DNA of 64,000 nt from Rs1 sp029027825 (lineage in GTDB: Bacteria; Pseudomonadota; Gammaproteobacteria; Pseudomonadales; Balneatricaceae): positions 2,976,001 through 3,040,000 of the forward strand of contig CP093399.1 in the NCBI GenBank assembly GCA_029027825.1. The letters run 5' to 3'. Both the position numbers and the translations under genes were made by a program. The notes beneath the pieces are model-generated. The model was not told where the DNA came from and did not search any database. It saw nothing but the letters and a program-made list of their open reading frames with translations. Positions 9,139-17,449 of this stretch are shown piece after piece. Position 1 is the first letter of the stretch; the number at the start of each line of letters is the position of its first letter.

Positions 9139-10377
9139 TGTATCACCACTGCCGTCTTGATGATACGAGGTCCAAGTGAACTCATTGCCCTCTTATGATA
9201 AGGCGGTGATACTCGCTTCTTCTTGGTTGTATTTGGTGGTGCTATTAACCTGCTGCTCATCACCGATCGGCGACACGCTGCTGGTTGATAAGCTGATGTT
9301 ATCGATGCCAAAAGATTCGTTGCTGACAGCTTCGTTTAGAGTCGAGCCAAATCCTAAAGTAACCCGACCGTCGCCATCTAAAGTGGCCTTAAAAGTGTAT
9401 TCAGTCTTGCTGTCTGCTCTTGATCCGGTGCCATCAATATTACCCAGTGAGCTACTATTAGCCTCACTACGCCAGTAGTAATGGCGATTATCGGATACTT
9501 CTGTGCCATTGATGAAAACTAAGAACTGCTCACCATCCCAAGTGTCTATCTCATAAAAATCAAAGCTGATGTCGACTTGTTTGCCTGCATTTGCCGCACC
9601 AAAGTCGTAGGTTTTGGCGGTGGATTCACCACGGCCAAATTGACCTAAGAATTGGCTCGCGGCACTGCCGCCATCTGTCACATCGCCATTACTCCAGCCA
9701 TTGCTAGAGCCGTCTTCAAAGTTATCGGTGAGTGTCTCGATGTCATTTTCTAGTTTGAATTTTCTGACAAACACCCCTTTGCCATTTGCATCGGCCCCGG
9801 TCCAACTCACTACTAAGTTGCCGTTGACTAAGGCGACATCCGAGTCTTCCTGGTTGCCCGAGGTGGTTTGATTGATCAGGAACTTAATCCCTACTCTCTC
9901 ACCCGCTGCATTGAAGCGCTGACCGTATACGCCAAATCCCGAGCTGTCTTGTGCTGCTATATTGGATGTCCAAGTGACGATAAAGCCACCGTCTTCAAGG
10001 CCGACGATAGGGTCGTATCTAATCGCCTGTTTATCGGCGATCACAAATTCATCACCAATTTTAAATTGATTATCTGAGTCCATAATTTGACCGCGAATAC
10101 TGGTCGGATTGGTCGAGGCATCCACCCACGTCGCCAAGTATTTTCCATTGCCTAAGTCGGCCACGTTGGGCTCGCTCTGGTGTCCTTTCTGCAAGGTATT
10201 GAGTAAGATCGCGCCGTCTATTTTTGCACCATTAGCGGCAAACTTTTGTGAGTAGACGCCGTATCCCGCCGAGTCTTTACCTTGCCATACGACTACGTAA
10301 CCGCCATCTTCAAGGCCCGCTCCATCGGAGTTGCTTTCATTGATCGCATAGGTGTCGGAGATGTTCTTCTCTTCAGT
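3898..10377 (-). repeat. four tandem 1,623-bp coding repeats
   Basis: A 541-codon unit begins at EEKNISDTYAINESNS and ends at YTKDGNEY. It recurs four times in tandem, with starts near 10377, 8754, 7131 and 5508 on the minus strand. Copies differ by only scattered bases, apart from a mismatch cluster at 9089-9220 in the first unit. Near identity over 1.6 kb implies recent duplication or ongoing gene conversion, and copy number may vary between strains. Confidence 0.95.
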
Positions 10378-12033
10378 TGTCGAATTCGAAGCATTTAAAA
10401 TTTCACTAGTAGCAGATCCATCATCGTTAGCGACGACTGAATTATTTTGGATTTCAGCTGTAGCAGTTGCTTCAACGCTGATCGCTACACCGGGGTTTTG
10501 GACACGCATATTTAAGCGAAAGCTCTCTGGTCCCTCCATTTCATTATCGGCAACAATATCTAATCTTAGCTGTACGCTATGATCACCTGCTGAGCCTAAG
10601 TTGATTTGGTCGGTAACAGCGACATCCTGCCATGAACTCCCTCCATCTAGAGAATACTGGTAAACATCACGTTTATAATCCACATTTTCCGTCGCACCCA
10701 AATCAACAAAATCTAGCGTCAGTACTGCGCCTTTTGCCGCATTGCTAATATCTATCGAAAAGTTAGCTATCTCACCTTCAGTAACCACTAAGTCACGGCT
10801 TGATATAAGCGTCACACCTTGATGGACACTACTTTCTTGCAGGGTGATAACGGCCTCTGATGAATTTCCAGCCTGATCCAGGGCCATAACAACATAGGCT
10901 TCTTGATTATCTCCTAGCGAAAAGTCATTTGCCTCACTGGCGACCCCTGCAACGGTGAAACTAATTTCACCCTTGGCATTCACTCTAAAAAATCCATCCT
11001 CACTGTTCGCATGCAGCGATGAATCCTGATGTTTAAATTTAAACTCGCTGACTAGGATATTGTCTGAAGCGATTAGCGTTGCTACCACAGCTCCCACTAA
11101 CTGGTTCTCTACATAGGTAAAATTTTGCTGACTAAACTCAGGCGACTGGGTGTCTATAGTGACTGAGCCTGAATTAGTGCGCTGATTTCCCGCGGTGTCT
11201 GTTACTGTAACTTCAATCTGATTAGCGCCTTCAACTAGGCTACCGATGACATTATCATTGACTTGCCAAGTGCCATTACCTAGATTAATTGCCGGGTAAT
11301 CAATCCCGGCAATACGAATTACCACAGTGGCATTAGGATCATTAACAACCCCTGTAATAGCTGGCGTGGTATCGTTAGTACTAATAATGTTATTGACCGC
11401 AACTTCAGGAGCGATGGTGTCTAAAGTGAAAGTTAAAGTAGTTGCTTTACTAGCATTACCTGCTTGATCCACTTCACGTACTAGTAATTTATTTTCTCCC
11501 TCTGTCGCCACCGGCTTATTTTCCGACCATGTTGCTCCATCATCGTCACTGAACTCAATACTGCTAGTCGCTTCACTACTAGTGACCTGTACGGTGGCAT
11601 CACTGGTGAGAAAATCTGTATTTGAAGCACCTGAATCGTTGGTTAACGCAACTTGCGGCGCATCAGTACTAATAGTATCCAAAGTAAAGGTAGCTATCTC
11701 CGGATAATTTTTGGTGGCACCAGCGATATTAGCCACCGTTAAGGTCAGTGCGTAATCACCTTGCACTAAACCATTGCCGTCTGAAATATTAGCCATCGGC
11801 ATAAAAACGGAAATTTCACCATTGGCAATATCTTGCTGCGTTATTTCTCTGGCGATAGTGGTACCACCATTAGCGCCAGAAATTCTCAATAAGATAAACT
11901 CGCCGACTAGCGATAATGGCGGGATAATAATTTTCAAACGTAATTCTGAATCTATTTGCGCAGGGTCGCCCACCTCAACTTTATTAACAAATTCATCTAA
12001 ATTGTCAATTATAATAAAATTTGAGTTACTCAT
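9193..12033 (-). CDS. giant repeat protein, N-terminal piece (ends at premature stop)
   Basis: This is the true start of the giant gene. The ATG is preceded by AGGGAG at good spacing, and 946 codons run to TAA at 9193-9195, which sits where the other repeat copies have an Asp codon (ALSDEGYVV). Residues 1-120 are unique and there is no Sec signal. Ig-like modules follow at about 125-300 (DSGASNTDFLTSDATVQVT, GNGTWQVNDNV), a cadherin-like module at about 300-400, and a Calx-beta-like module at about 405-535 (VTEGEIANFSIDIS). The 541-residue repeats begin near residue 552. Without the stop the gene would encode about 3064 residues, a likely adhesin or biofilm protein. It is either a recent pseudogene or a consensus error. 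Confidence 0.8.
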   Translation of the reverse strand: MSNSNFIIIDNLDEFVNKVEVGDPAQIDSELRLKIIIPPLSLVGEFILLRISGANGGTTIAREITQQDIANGEISVFMPMANISDGNGLVQGDYALTLTVANIAGATKNYPEIATFTLDTISTDAPQVALTNDSGASNTDFLTSDATVQVTSSEATSSIEFSDDDGATWSENKPVATEGENKLLVREVDQAGNASKATTLTFTLDTIAPEVAVNNIISTNDTTPAITGVVNDPNATVVIRIAGIDYPAINLGNGTWQVNDNVIGSLVEGANQIEVTVTDTAGNQRTNSGSVTIDTQSPEFSQQNFTYVENQLVGAVVATLIASDNILVSEFKFKHQDSSLHANSEDGFFRVNAKGEISFTVAGVASEANDFSLGDNQEAYVVMALDQAGNSSEAVITLQESSVHQGVTLISSRDLVVTEGEIANFSIDISNAAKGAVLTLDFVDLGATENVDYKRDVYQYSLDGGSSWQDVAVTDQINLGSAGDHSVQLRLDIVADNEMEGPESFRLNMRVQNPGVAISVEATATAEIQNNSVVANDDGSATSEILNASNSTTEEKNISDTYAINESNSDGAGLEDGGYVVVWQGKDSAGYGVYSQKFAANGAKIDGAILLNTLQKGHQSEPNVADLGNGKYLATWVDASTNPTSIRGQIMDSDNQFKIGDEFVIADKQAIRYDPIVGLEDGGFIVTWTSNIAAQDSSGFGVYGQRFNAAGERVGIKFLINQTTSGNQEDSDVALVNGNLVVSWTGADANGKGVFVRKFKLENDIETLTDNFEDGSSNGWSNGDVTDGGSAASQFLGQFGRGESTAKTYDFGAANAGKQVDISFDFYEIDTWDGEQFLVFINGTEVSDNRHYYWRSEANSSSLGNIDGTGSRADSKTEYTFKATLDGDGRVTLGFGSTLNEAVSNESFGIDNISLSTSSVSPIGDEQQVNSTTKYNQEEASITALS

Positions 12034-12711
12034 TTGGCTTGACTCCCTGTCGCAATATAGGCGTATGCAAAATTAAACCGAATGAGTAATCTGCATACAA
12101 AAATGTTATTTATGAACCGAATGTTAATCTATAGAAAAAGAGCGCATCAAACAACTGTACTTTCGTACAATTAACTGAATACAGAGTCAAATATTCAATA
12201 AATACACAGTAAACGACCACAGAAACGTGACGATATTAATAAATAATATTGCCTTGCAGGTATTGTTTTCTAAAATTCACAACCTGCTAGTCCTTGAGGC
12301 AGAGCACTTAAAAGCAAGCTTTTCTAATTATTTTAAAATTGATGCAATCAAAACAGCTCTTGAAACGTTAATAAAATGAATGACTACTGTTCTCCTTTGA
12401 CTTTTAACTGAATTAGTCACTGCACTGCAGCATCGAGCATTTGCTCTATCGCTACTTTGCAAGTGACCGATCCAGAGATTACTTAAAACAGCTCATTACC
12501 TAACATTGATAGTTAATGAGTTTTTCAAGTCAAAACATGTAAACAGGTTCAATATTCGCTGAGGGGACCTAAAGTAAAATCAATTTTTGCTATTCTGAGT
12601 ACCAGTGACAAATACCTCCTTTGTTTGTTACTTAGTACGATTTTGCGTTAGGACAGCGGTATTGAGCCTGTTTATGTGTTCCTTTTTTAATATTTTTGAC
12701 TGAGACATAAA
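12034..12711. other. AT-rich intergenic region between divergent genes
   Basis: These 678 bases separate the divergently transcribed giant gene and the doxX-like gene, so promoters for both are expected here. No coding signal was seen. A 70-base stretch at about 12407-12476 (ACTGAATTAGTCACTGCA at one end, TGCAAGTGACCGATCCAGA at the other) looks like a degenerate, internally deleted copy of the 162-bp repeat family. Confidence 0.5.
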
Positions 12712-13635
12712 ATGAACAAACTGAATGAGCTAAATCAACTAAATCAACATATCCTCAATATGACTGCCCTCTTACATAGGGTGGGGTTAGGTTTAGTCTT
12801 TGTAATTGGCGGAATATCCAAATTAAATTTACTGCTAGATGCCAGTACTCAAGCAGCCATGGTGGCCAATTATATGGGGACATCTGGCTATATTAACGAG
12901 CTATTCCAAGACTTCTTATTTTCTGGCGGACGACTTTCTCCCTGGACATTTTTAACCGCTTTATCCAGCTTTGAACTACTTTCTGGCATTGCCTTAATTA
13001 GTGGCTTTTTAGTGAGGCCACTGGCACTTCTATACGCATTCCTACTCTGGAGCTTTGTAGTATCACTCCCGGTAGACACCGTCCCTGGCGCTTCTGTTGG
13101 TGTCGATACTTATACATCGCCGGCGATTTTTGTACAGATAAGAGATATAACGCTCTCTGGAATGATGTTTGTATTATTCAATCTAGGCTCAGGATATAAG
13201 AGCATTGATCAACGTCTACGCACCGAAAGCTTAACCGTCAATTGGGAGGCACTGGGGCTACTATTAAGGCTGTCACTGGGGGTCACGTTTATTATCGCCG
13301 GCCTATTTGGAGACTATGCAAAAATCCAGAGTTTCGCTACTTACCAACCTTTATTACTCGCCCGTGGCGGCTTGTTAATTTTTGCAGAGAATCAGCGATT
13401 GAAAGCTACTGCTGTAATATGTACTGGGGTTCTAGTTTGGTATATTTTACAAAAACTCTCATTCGATAAAAGCTTGATAGCTAATCTAAATGGTGTCAAA
13501 AGAGAATTTGCGTTACTCGCCGCGAGCATTGTTTTAGCCCTGTTTAGCGGAGGAGCTAGATTCACATTTAAGCAAATAGTAAAGCGTAGTAAACTCTATT
13601 TAAGCTTGAATAAAAAAGTCCCAGCGAACAGCTAA
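12712..13635 (+). CDS. DoxX-family membrane protein
   Basis: This is a 307-residue inner-membrane protein. The first half carries a DoxX module: MTALLHRVGLGLVFVIGGIS with Lys after the Gly/Ser turn, a second helix near FELLSGIALISGFLVRPLAL, and further helices to about 155. The second half (about 178-290) has more hydrophobic segments, starting LGLLLRLSLGVTFIIAGL, which look like a divergent second DoxX-like module. DoxX proteins are linked to quinone or thiol redox and stress responses, but this one cannot be given a reaction. It lies upstream of an ECF sigma factor and a membrane protein on the same strand, a common arrangement for a regulated membrane redox function. Confidence 0.75.
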   Translation: MNKLNELNQLNQHILNMTALLHRVGLGLVFVIGGISKLNLLLDASTQAAMVANYMGTSGYINELFQDFLFSGGRLSPWTFLTALSSFELLSGIALISGFLVRPLALLYAFLLWSFVVSLPVDTVPGASVGVDTYTSPAIFVQIRDITLSGMMFVLFNLGSGYKSIDQRLRTESLTVNWEALGLLLRLSLGVTFIIAGLFGDYAKIQSFATYQPLLLARGGLLIFAENQRLKATAVICTGVLVWYILQKLSFDKSLIANLNGVKREFALLAASIVLALFSGGARFTFKQIVKRSKLYLSLNKKVPANS

Positions 13636-13652
13636 TTTGCATAATGGATAGT

Positions 13653-13690
13653 GCAGACAACATCCTGATAATACACCGGCTGTTGTCTGC
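13653..13690 (+). other. hairpin between doxX-like and sigma genes
   Basis: Perfect 10-base arms (GCAGACAACA and TGTTGTCTGC) enclose an 18-base loop just after the doxX-like stop. There is no T run, so it could stabilise the mRNA end or act as a weak attenuator rather than a strong terminator. Confidence 0.55.
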
Positions 13691-13774
13691 TAAAGTCTAG
13701 CTAAAACAGCTTTGCAGCGATAATTGATAACTATACTTGGAGAGATGTAGCAAAATCATCTGCTACCCTAATTT

Positions 13775-14302
13775 ATGTTTGAGCGTTTCCGACCCACTAA
13801 AAAAGTAAGCTTTAGCAAAGCGTTATTAAATGATTTATATCGCTACGCGTTGTCTTTAACTCACGACGAGCATCAAGCATATGACCTGTTACAAAGCTGC
13901 TGTGAAAAATCCTTGCGAAAGCAATTAGATACCAGTCAATTAAAACCATATATGCTACGCATTATTCGCAATCTATTTATTGATCAGTATCGTCGCAAGC
14001 AACTTGAACTAGTGGTTGATAGCGGCTCATCTGCTCTTATAGAGCTAGATGAACAAACAACCTTGAAAAATTTAGAAGAGATGGTTATTGACCAACAACA
14101 TGTTGCCTTAATTTTAGCGAAGCTAAACGATCAAGATAGAGAACTTCTTTATCTATGGGCTGTAGAAGGCGTGACAATGCAAGAGTTGGCAGAGCGAACA
14201 GCTATTCCACGAGGTACTTTGTTATCCCGTTTAAGTCGATTAAAAAAACGCTTACAGCAGGAATATGGGCATATCATTGGGCAGGTTTCGTCATATGAAT
14301 AA
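13775..14302 (+). CDS. ECF-type RNA polymerase sigma factor
   Basis: This is a 175-residue sigma-70 family protein of extracytoplasmic-function type. Region 2 is at about 18-75 (LYRYALSLTHDEHQAYDLLQ and the core contact RIIRNLFIDQYRRKQ). Region 4.2 is at about 110-165, with a helix-turn-helix reading TMQELAERTAIPRGTLLSRL. There is no region 1 or 3. The last eight bases (ATGAATAA) overlap the start of the next gene, which implies translational coupling with a putative anti-sigma factor. The likely target is its own neighbourhood, possibly the doxX-like gene, but no promoter motif was established. Confidence 0.88.
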   Translation: MFERFRPTKKVSFSKALLNDLYRYALSLTHDEHQAYDLLQSCCEKSLRKQLDTSQLKPYMLRIIRNLFIDQYRRKQLELVVDSGSSALIELDEQTTLKNLEEMVIDQQHVALILAKLNDQDRELLYLWAVEGVTMQELAERTAIPRGTLLSRLSRLKKRLQQEYGHIIGQVSSYE

Positions 14303-14876
14303 AGATACTAAGCACTTTAAAGAACAGCTCGCTGAACACTACCAACAGCAGCAGTTATCAGCACAACAAATTGCTAAACTGCAGAGCTTAACAACTAGTG
14401 TTAATCCCAATAAAAAGCACCACAGGAACTCTGTGGGAAATATTTTTGCCGCAATAGCCGCCTCTGCAGTCATCGCCATCAGTTGGTACTTACTAAACTT
14501 TAATCAACAAGATTACGCTGCCATTTCTCAAGAAATCGCATACAATCACAACAGTAAAATGCAGATGGAGGTGCTCAGTCCTCATCTTAAAACAGTACAA
14601 GGGCACCTCAATAGACTGGGATTTAATCTGGTGAGTTCCAGTAAATTAGATAAAAACAAATGGCTAATAATTGGCGGTCGCTACTGCAACATAAATGGCA
14701 AAATTGCTGCACAAATGAAGTTAAAGCACACGCCTACCGATGCTATTTATACTTTTTATCAGGCAAAAATGCCCGGTGATTTTATTGAAAATCTTACTGA
14801 AAAAGAAATTGTGATTGATGGTGTAAAAGTGAATTTATGGCGTGAAAAAGGCTTATTGATGGGCCTAGCTTTTTAG
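14295..14876 (+). CDS. putative anti-sigma factor, single-pass membrane protein
   Basis: The start is taken as the ATG at 14295, which overlaps the sigma-factor stop by eight bases; an upstream ATG would give a longer overlap and no better site. The 193-residue product has a polar, Gln-rich N-terminus of about 50 residues, one membrane helix (about 52-70, FAAIAASAVIAISWYLL) and a C-terminal domain of about 120 residues on the far side of the membrane. That topology and the coupling fit a membrane anti-sigma factor. No zinc-binding HxxxCxxC motif is present, and no family was recognised with certainty, so the function rests on position and topology. Confidence 0.6.
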   Translation: MNKDTKHFKEQLAEHYQQQQLSAQQIAKLQSLTTSVNPNKKHHRNSVGNIFAAIAASAVIAISWYLLNFNQQDYAAISQEIAYNHNSKMQMEVLSPHLKTVQGHLNRLGFNLVSSSKLDKNKWLIIGGRYCNINGKIAAQMKLKHTPTDAIYTFYQAKMPGDFIENLTEKEIVIDGVKVNLWREKGLLMGLAF

Positions 14877-14959
14877 CGAGCTAACCACTGCAGACTTCTT
14901 CGTGCACCCGTAGAGATGATGCGGGACTTATTCAGAGGATCATTATATGACTAATTTGA

Positions 14960-15562
14960 TTATCCACGAATGATCGCAACGGCGGCAATTACAATGCCGA
15001 CACCTAGCAAACGACTGACAACATTTGCCATTTTAGATAGATTGACAAAATCAAATATTTTACCTCCCACTAGACCATAAGCGCTCATTACTACCAATAG
15101 AATTAACAATTTTAAAGCACCAAAGTACAGAATATCTGCAAGGAAAAACTCTTGGCGAGTGAAATTGGGGAACAGCGCCAAGAAAAACAGCAGCGCTTTA
15201 GGGTTGGAAAGTGAAGTTAATATTCCCTGAAGATAAATCTGCCAATATTTTTTAGGTTTCTCACCCGTCATTACCTGTTGCTTACCCAGCCCATAACGAC
15301 AAATTTTATAGCCAATGAAAGCTAGATAGCCGGCACCTAAATAGCGCAACAGTTCAAAGGCGACAGCTGACTGGCTGATCAATAGCCCTAAACCTGTGGC
15401 TACGATTGAAATCCAAATAATATTGGCCGTTAGCAGCCCCAAAATCCCCGTGATAACGTAGCGAAAACCAAATCCAGATTGATATAAGACGAACAACATC
15501 GCAGGGCCTGGGGCCACTTCAATAAATAAAGTTACGACTATAAACTGCAGCGTTAATTCCAT
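14960..15562 (-). CDS. LysE/RhtB-family amino-acid exporter
   Basis: This 200-residue inner-membrane protein has about six hydrophobic helices. It carries the family hallmark near residues 14-25 (EVAPGPAMLFVL, where most members read PGP) and the segment LRYLGAGYLAFIGYKICR that typifies LysE/RhtB translocators. Members export amino acids such as homoserine, threonine or lysine; which one cannot be read from sequence. It is encoded alone on the minus strand. Confidence 0.88.
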   Translation of the reverse strand: MELTLQFIVVTLFIEVAPGPAMLFVLYQSGFGFRYVITGILGLLTANIIWISIVATGLGLLISQSAVAFELLRYLGAGYLAFIGYKICRYGLGKQQVMTGEKPKKYWQIYLQGILTSLSNPKALLFFLALFPNFTRQEFFLADILYFGALKLLILLVVMSAYGLVGGKIFDFVNLSKMANVVSRLLGVGIVIAAVAIIRG

Positions 15563-15738
15563 TTCAGCTCGTTTTATTAAGTGTTAATACTGGCAAACAC
15601 CAGCCTAAATAGTTTTCATTGATAAACTTGTATCGAGGTCCCCTATTGCTAGAGATGCGCGATACTAAATGTAGATGTTTGTTCATGCCAAATAACTACA
15701 TGAGACCTCTGCATTTGATAGATAAAGAATCACTCTAT

Positions 15739-16245
15739 TCAATCAGCTCCGACCAGAGCGCTCCGGCGCTCCAACAGCACCACATCTCGCCATTTACCTT
15801 GTAATTTTGCTATCGCCTTGCGCTGACCAATAATAGTAAACCCATATTTGATATGCAACGCTATACTGAGCTTATTTTCGGGGAAGATGGCCGCTTGCAA
15901 AGTCCAAAATCCTAAAGACTCAGAACGCTCAATTAACGCGGCCATTAATTGTGAACCTATCCCCATGCCTGTTGCCCCTTGTGCAACATAGATGCTCACT
16001 TCAGCGACCCCTGAGTATACCGCCCTTGTCGATACTAGCGATAATCCAGCCCAGCCTTTTAGCGGCGCTTCCAAGGGACACTCACTATCGATACTGACTA
16101 ATACAGAGGTCTCTATCATAGAGTCCTGCCATTGCTGCCAACTTTTTTGACTTGTCTGAAAAGTCGCATTAGCAGTAGCTATCCCCTGTTGATAAATAGC
16201 TTGTACTTTGGCAAAGTCTGATTGGCAAAAAGATCTAATGATCAT
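15739..16245 (-). CDS. GNAT N-acetyltransferase, phosphinothricin/Met-sulfoximine type
   Basis: This is a 168-residue GNAT-fold enzyme. The acetyl-CoA loop is visible as GATGMGIGSQLMAALI (about residues 90-105). The N-terminal IIRSFCQSDFAKVQAIYQQG, the segment GWAGLSLVSTRAVYSGVAEVS and the C-terminal FTIIGQRKAIAKLQGKWRDV match the phosphinothricin acetyltransferase-like group, which acetylates methionine sulfoximine, methionine sulfone or similar amines. The native substrate is unknown. It lies in a run of small minus-strand genes but is separated from its neighbours by more than 50 bases. Confidence 0.85.
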   Translation of the reverse strand: MIIRSFCQSDFAKVQAIYQQGIATANATFQTSQKSWQQWQDSMIETSVLVSIDSECPLEAPLKGWAGLSLVSTRAVYSGVAEVSIYVAQGATGMGIGSQLMAALIERSESLGFWTLQAAIFPENKLSIALHIKYGFTIIGQRKAIAKLQGKWRDVVLLERRSALVGAD

Positions 16246-16298
16246 GGCTGTATCTCTTTTAGCTTTTACTGATTCAGGTTATTGGCTGCTAAACCCTA

Positions 16299-16742
16299 TT
16301 ACTGTGTTATTTTAACTTCAGACCACTGGTAAATATTATCCCACTCTTGCCGATCTATTTGCACAAAACCTTGCTGCAGATAAAAAGCATTCGCGCGGCT
16401 TTCCTGCAAGGCCCCTAAACGTAAGGGCACGGCCTTAGATTTGGCTTGCTGCTTTAGAGTTTCTATTATCTGTTTGCCTAAACTATTCCCTTGAAATTGC
16501 GGATCAATGTATAAATGGTCGAGCCATAGGTGATCAGTTTTTTCAATCACCACATAAAATCCTACTAGCTGCTGGTCAATTAACACTTTAAAAGTATTGG
16601 CAGCGCTGAAACTCTTTACAAACCGCTCTCTTGCCCGAGCTGGATCAAAGCGACCGACTGCCTCTAAACTTGGCTGCATCGCCTTGATCCTTAAAGCGAC
16701 TAAAGCCTCAAGATCACTCAGTTGAGCTTGAAAAACATGCAT
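16299..16742 (-). CDS. GNAT family acetyltransferase
   Basis: The start is placed at the ATG giving MHVFQAQL; six upstream codons from a TTG are possible. The product of about 147 residues has the GNAT core HLWLDHLYIDPQFQGNSLGK, with the acetyl-CoA loop QFQGNSLGKQIIETL, and ends in the usual beta-bulge region NAFYLQQGFVQIDRQEWDNI. The substrate is unknown. The lipoprotein gene upstream ends 28 bases away on the same strand, so the two may be co-transcribed. Confidence 0.82.
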   Translation of the reverse strand: MHVFQAQLSDLEALVALRIKAMQPSLEAVGRFDPARARERFVKSFSAANTFKVLIDQQLVGFYVVIEKTDHLWLDHLYIDPQFQGNSLGKQIIETLKQQAKSKAVPLRLGALQESRANAFYLQQGFVQIDRQEWDNIYQWSEVKITQ

Positions 16743-16769
16743 AATACCCAGTCCTATCAATCATTTTTT

Positions 16770-17336
16770 TCACCAGAAACCCGATAGCTGAGCTTGGTTT
16801 TTTAATCTAGACAATTCCAATTCCATTAACTGTAATTCAAGAGTTAAGCTAAAGCGTTCACTGTAGCGTGCATATCTTTGCTCTTCGGTTAATTTCTCGT
16901 TTTCTATATTAACGAATAATTGTTTAATCTCTTTTTTAGCGGTGCTTATGGTTGCTTCCCTAGCGTTAATTTTTTGCCCTAGGCGAAAGCCAGAAAAAAA
17001 TTGTGGCTCACTACTTTGCGGGCAAGTATTGTGATAATAGTTACCCGATCTGGCGTGACGCCAACCCGACTGAGCAGTGCAAAACTTGGTTAAACCTTGC
17101 TCCCAACCTAATTTATATTGTGCGAAATCTGGAGTAATCCCATATTCAGCACAGGCATCTGTATGCTTAGCAACATACAAAGACTTGTTTCCCTGCTGTA
17201 CATCGTCATAGCCAAGATCAAACCAATTGGCACTAATGCACTCGGCCTGGTTTAAACTAGCACAACCCGATACTAAGACAAGACTTACTCCACTAAGCAA
17301 CAAAATAATACTGTTTTTGATACGCCAATCACTCAT
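16770..17336 (-). CDS. DUF2799-type lipoprotein
   Basis: This 188-residue protein starts with a short basic segment and a hydrophobic stretch ending in a lipobox (LVSGC, Cys near residue 25), so it should be acylated and membrane-anchored. The body contains NWFDLGYDDVQQG, CAEYGITPDFAQYKLGWEQG, HNTCPQ and FFSGFRLGQ, the conserved landmarks of the DUF2799 family of gammaproteobacterial lipoproteins. The family has no established function. The C-terminal 60 residues are predicted helical and charged. Confidence 0.82.
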   Translation of the reverse strand: MSDWRIKNSIILLLSGVSLVLVSGCASLNQAECISANWFDLGYDDVQQGNKSLYVAKHTDACAEYGITPDFAQYKLGWEQGLTKFCTAQSGWRHARSGNYYHNTCPQSSEPQFFSGFRLGQKINAREATISTAKKEIKQLFVNIENEKLTEEQRYARYSERFSLTLELQLMELELSRLKNQAQLSGFW

Positions 17337-17449
17337 AATTCATACCTTAATCTATAATTTTTGAACTCAATTTTAAGATCCTTATTTTAAGCCCAACTTT
17401 TGAAAGCCTATCCCTTTAGCCCGATTTTTTTTGTCCTATATATTGATAT

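Noticed and set aside
4164..10077. Regularly recurring 69-, 90- and 92-codon frames on either strand within the giant repeats
   Set aside because: They recur with the 1,623-bp period and lie wholly inside the long minus-strand coding frame; they are shadows of the repeat.
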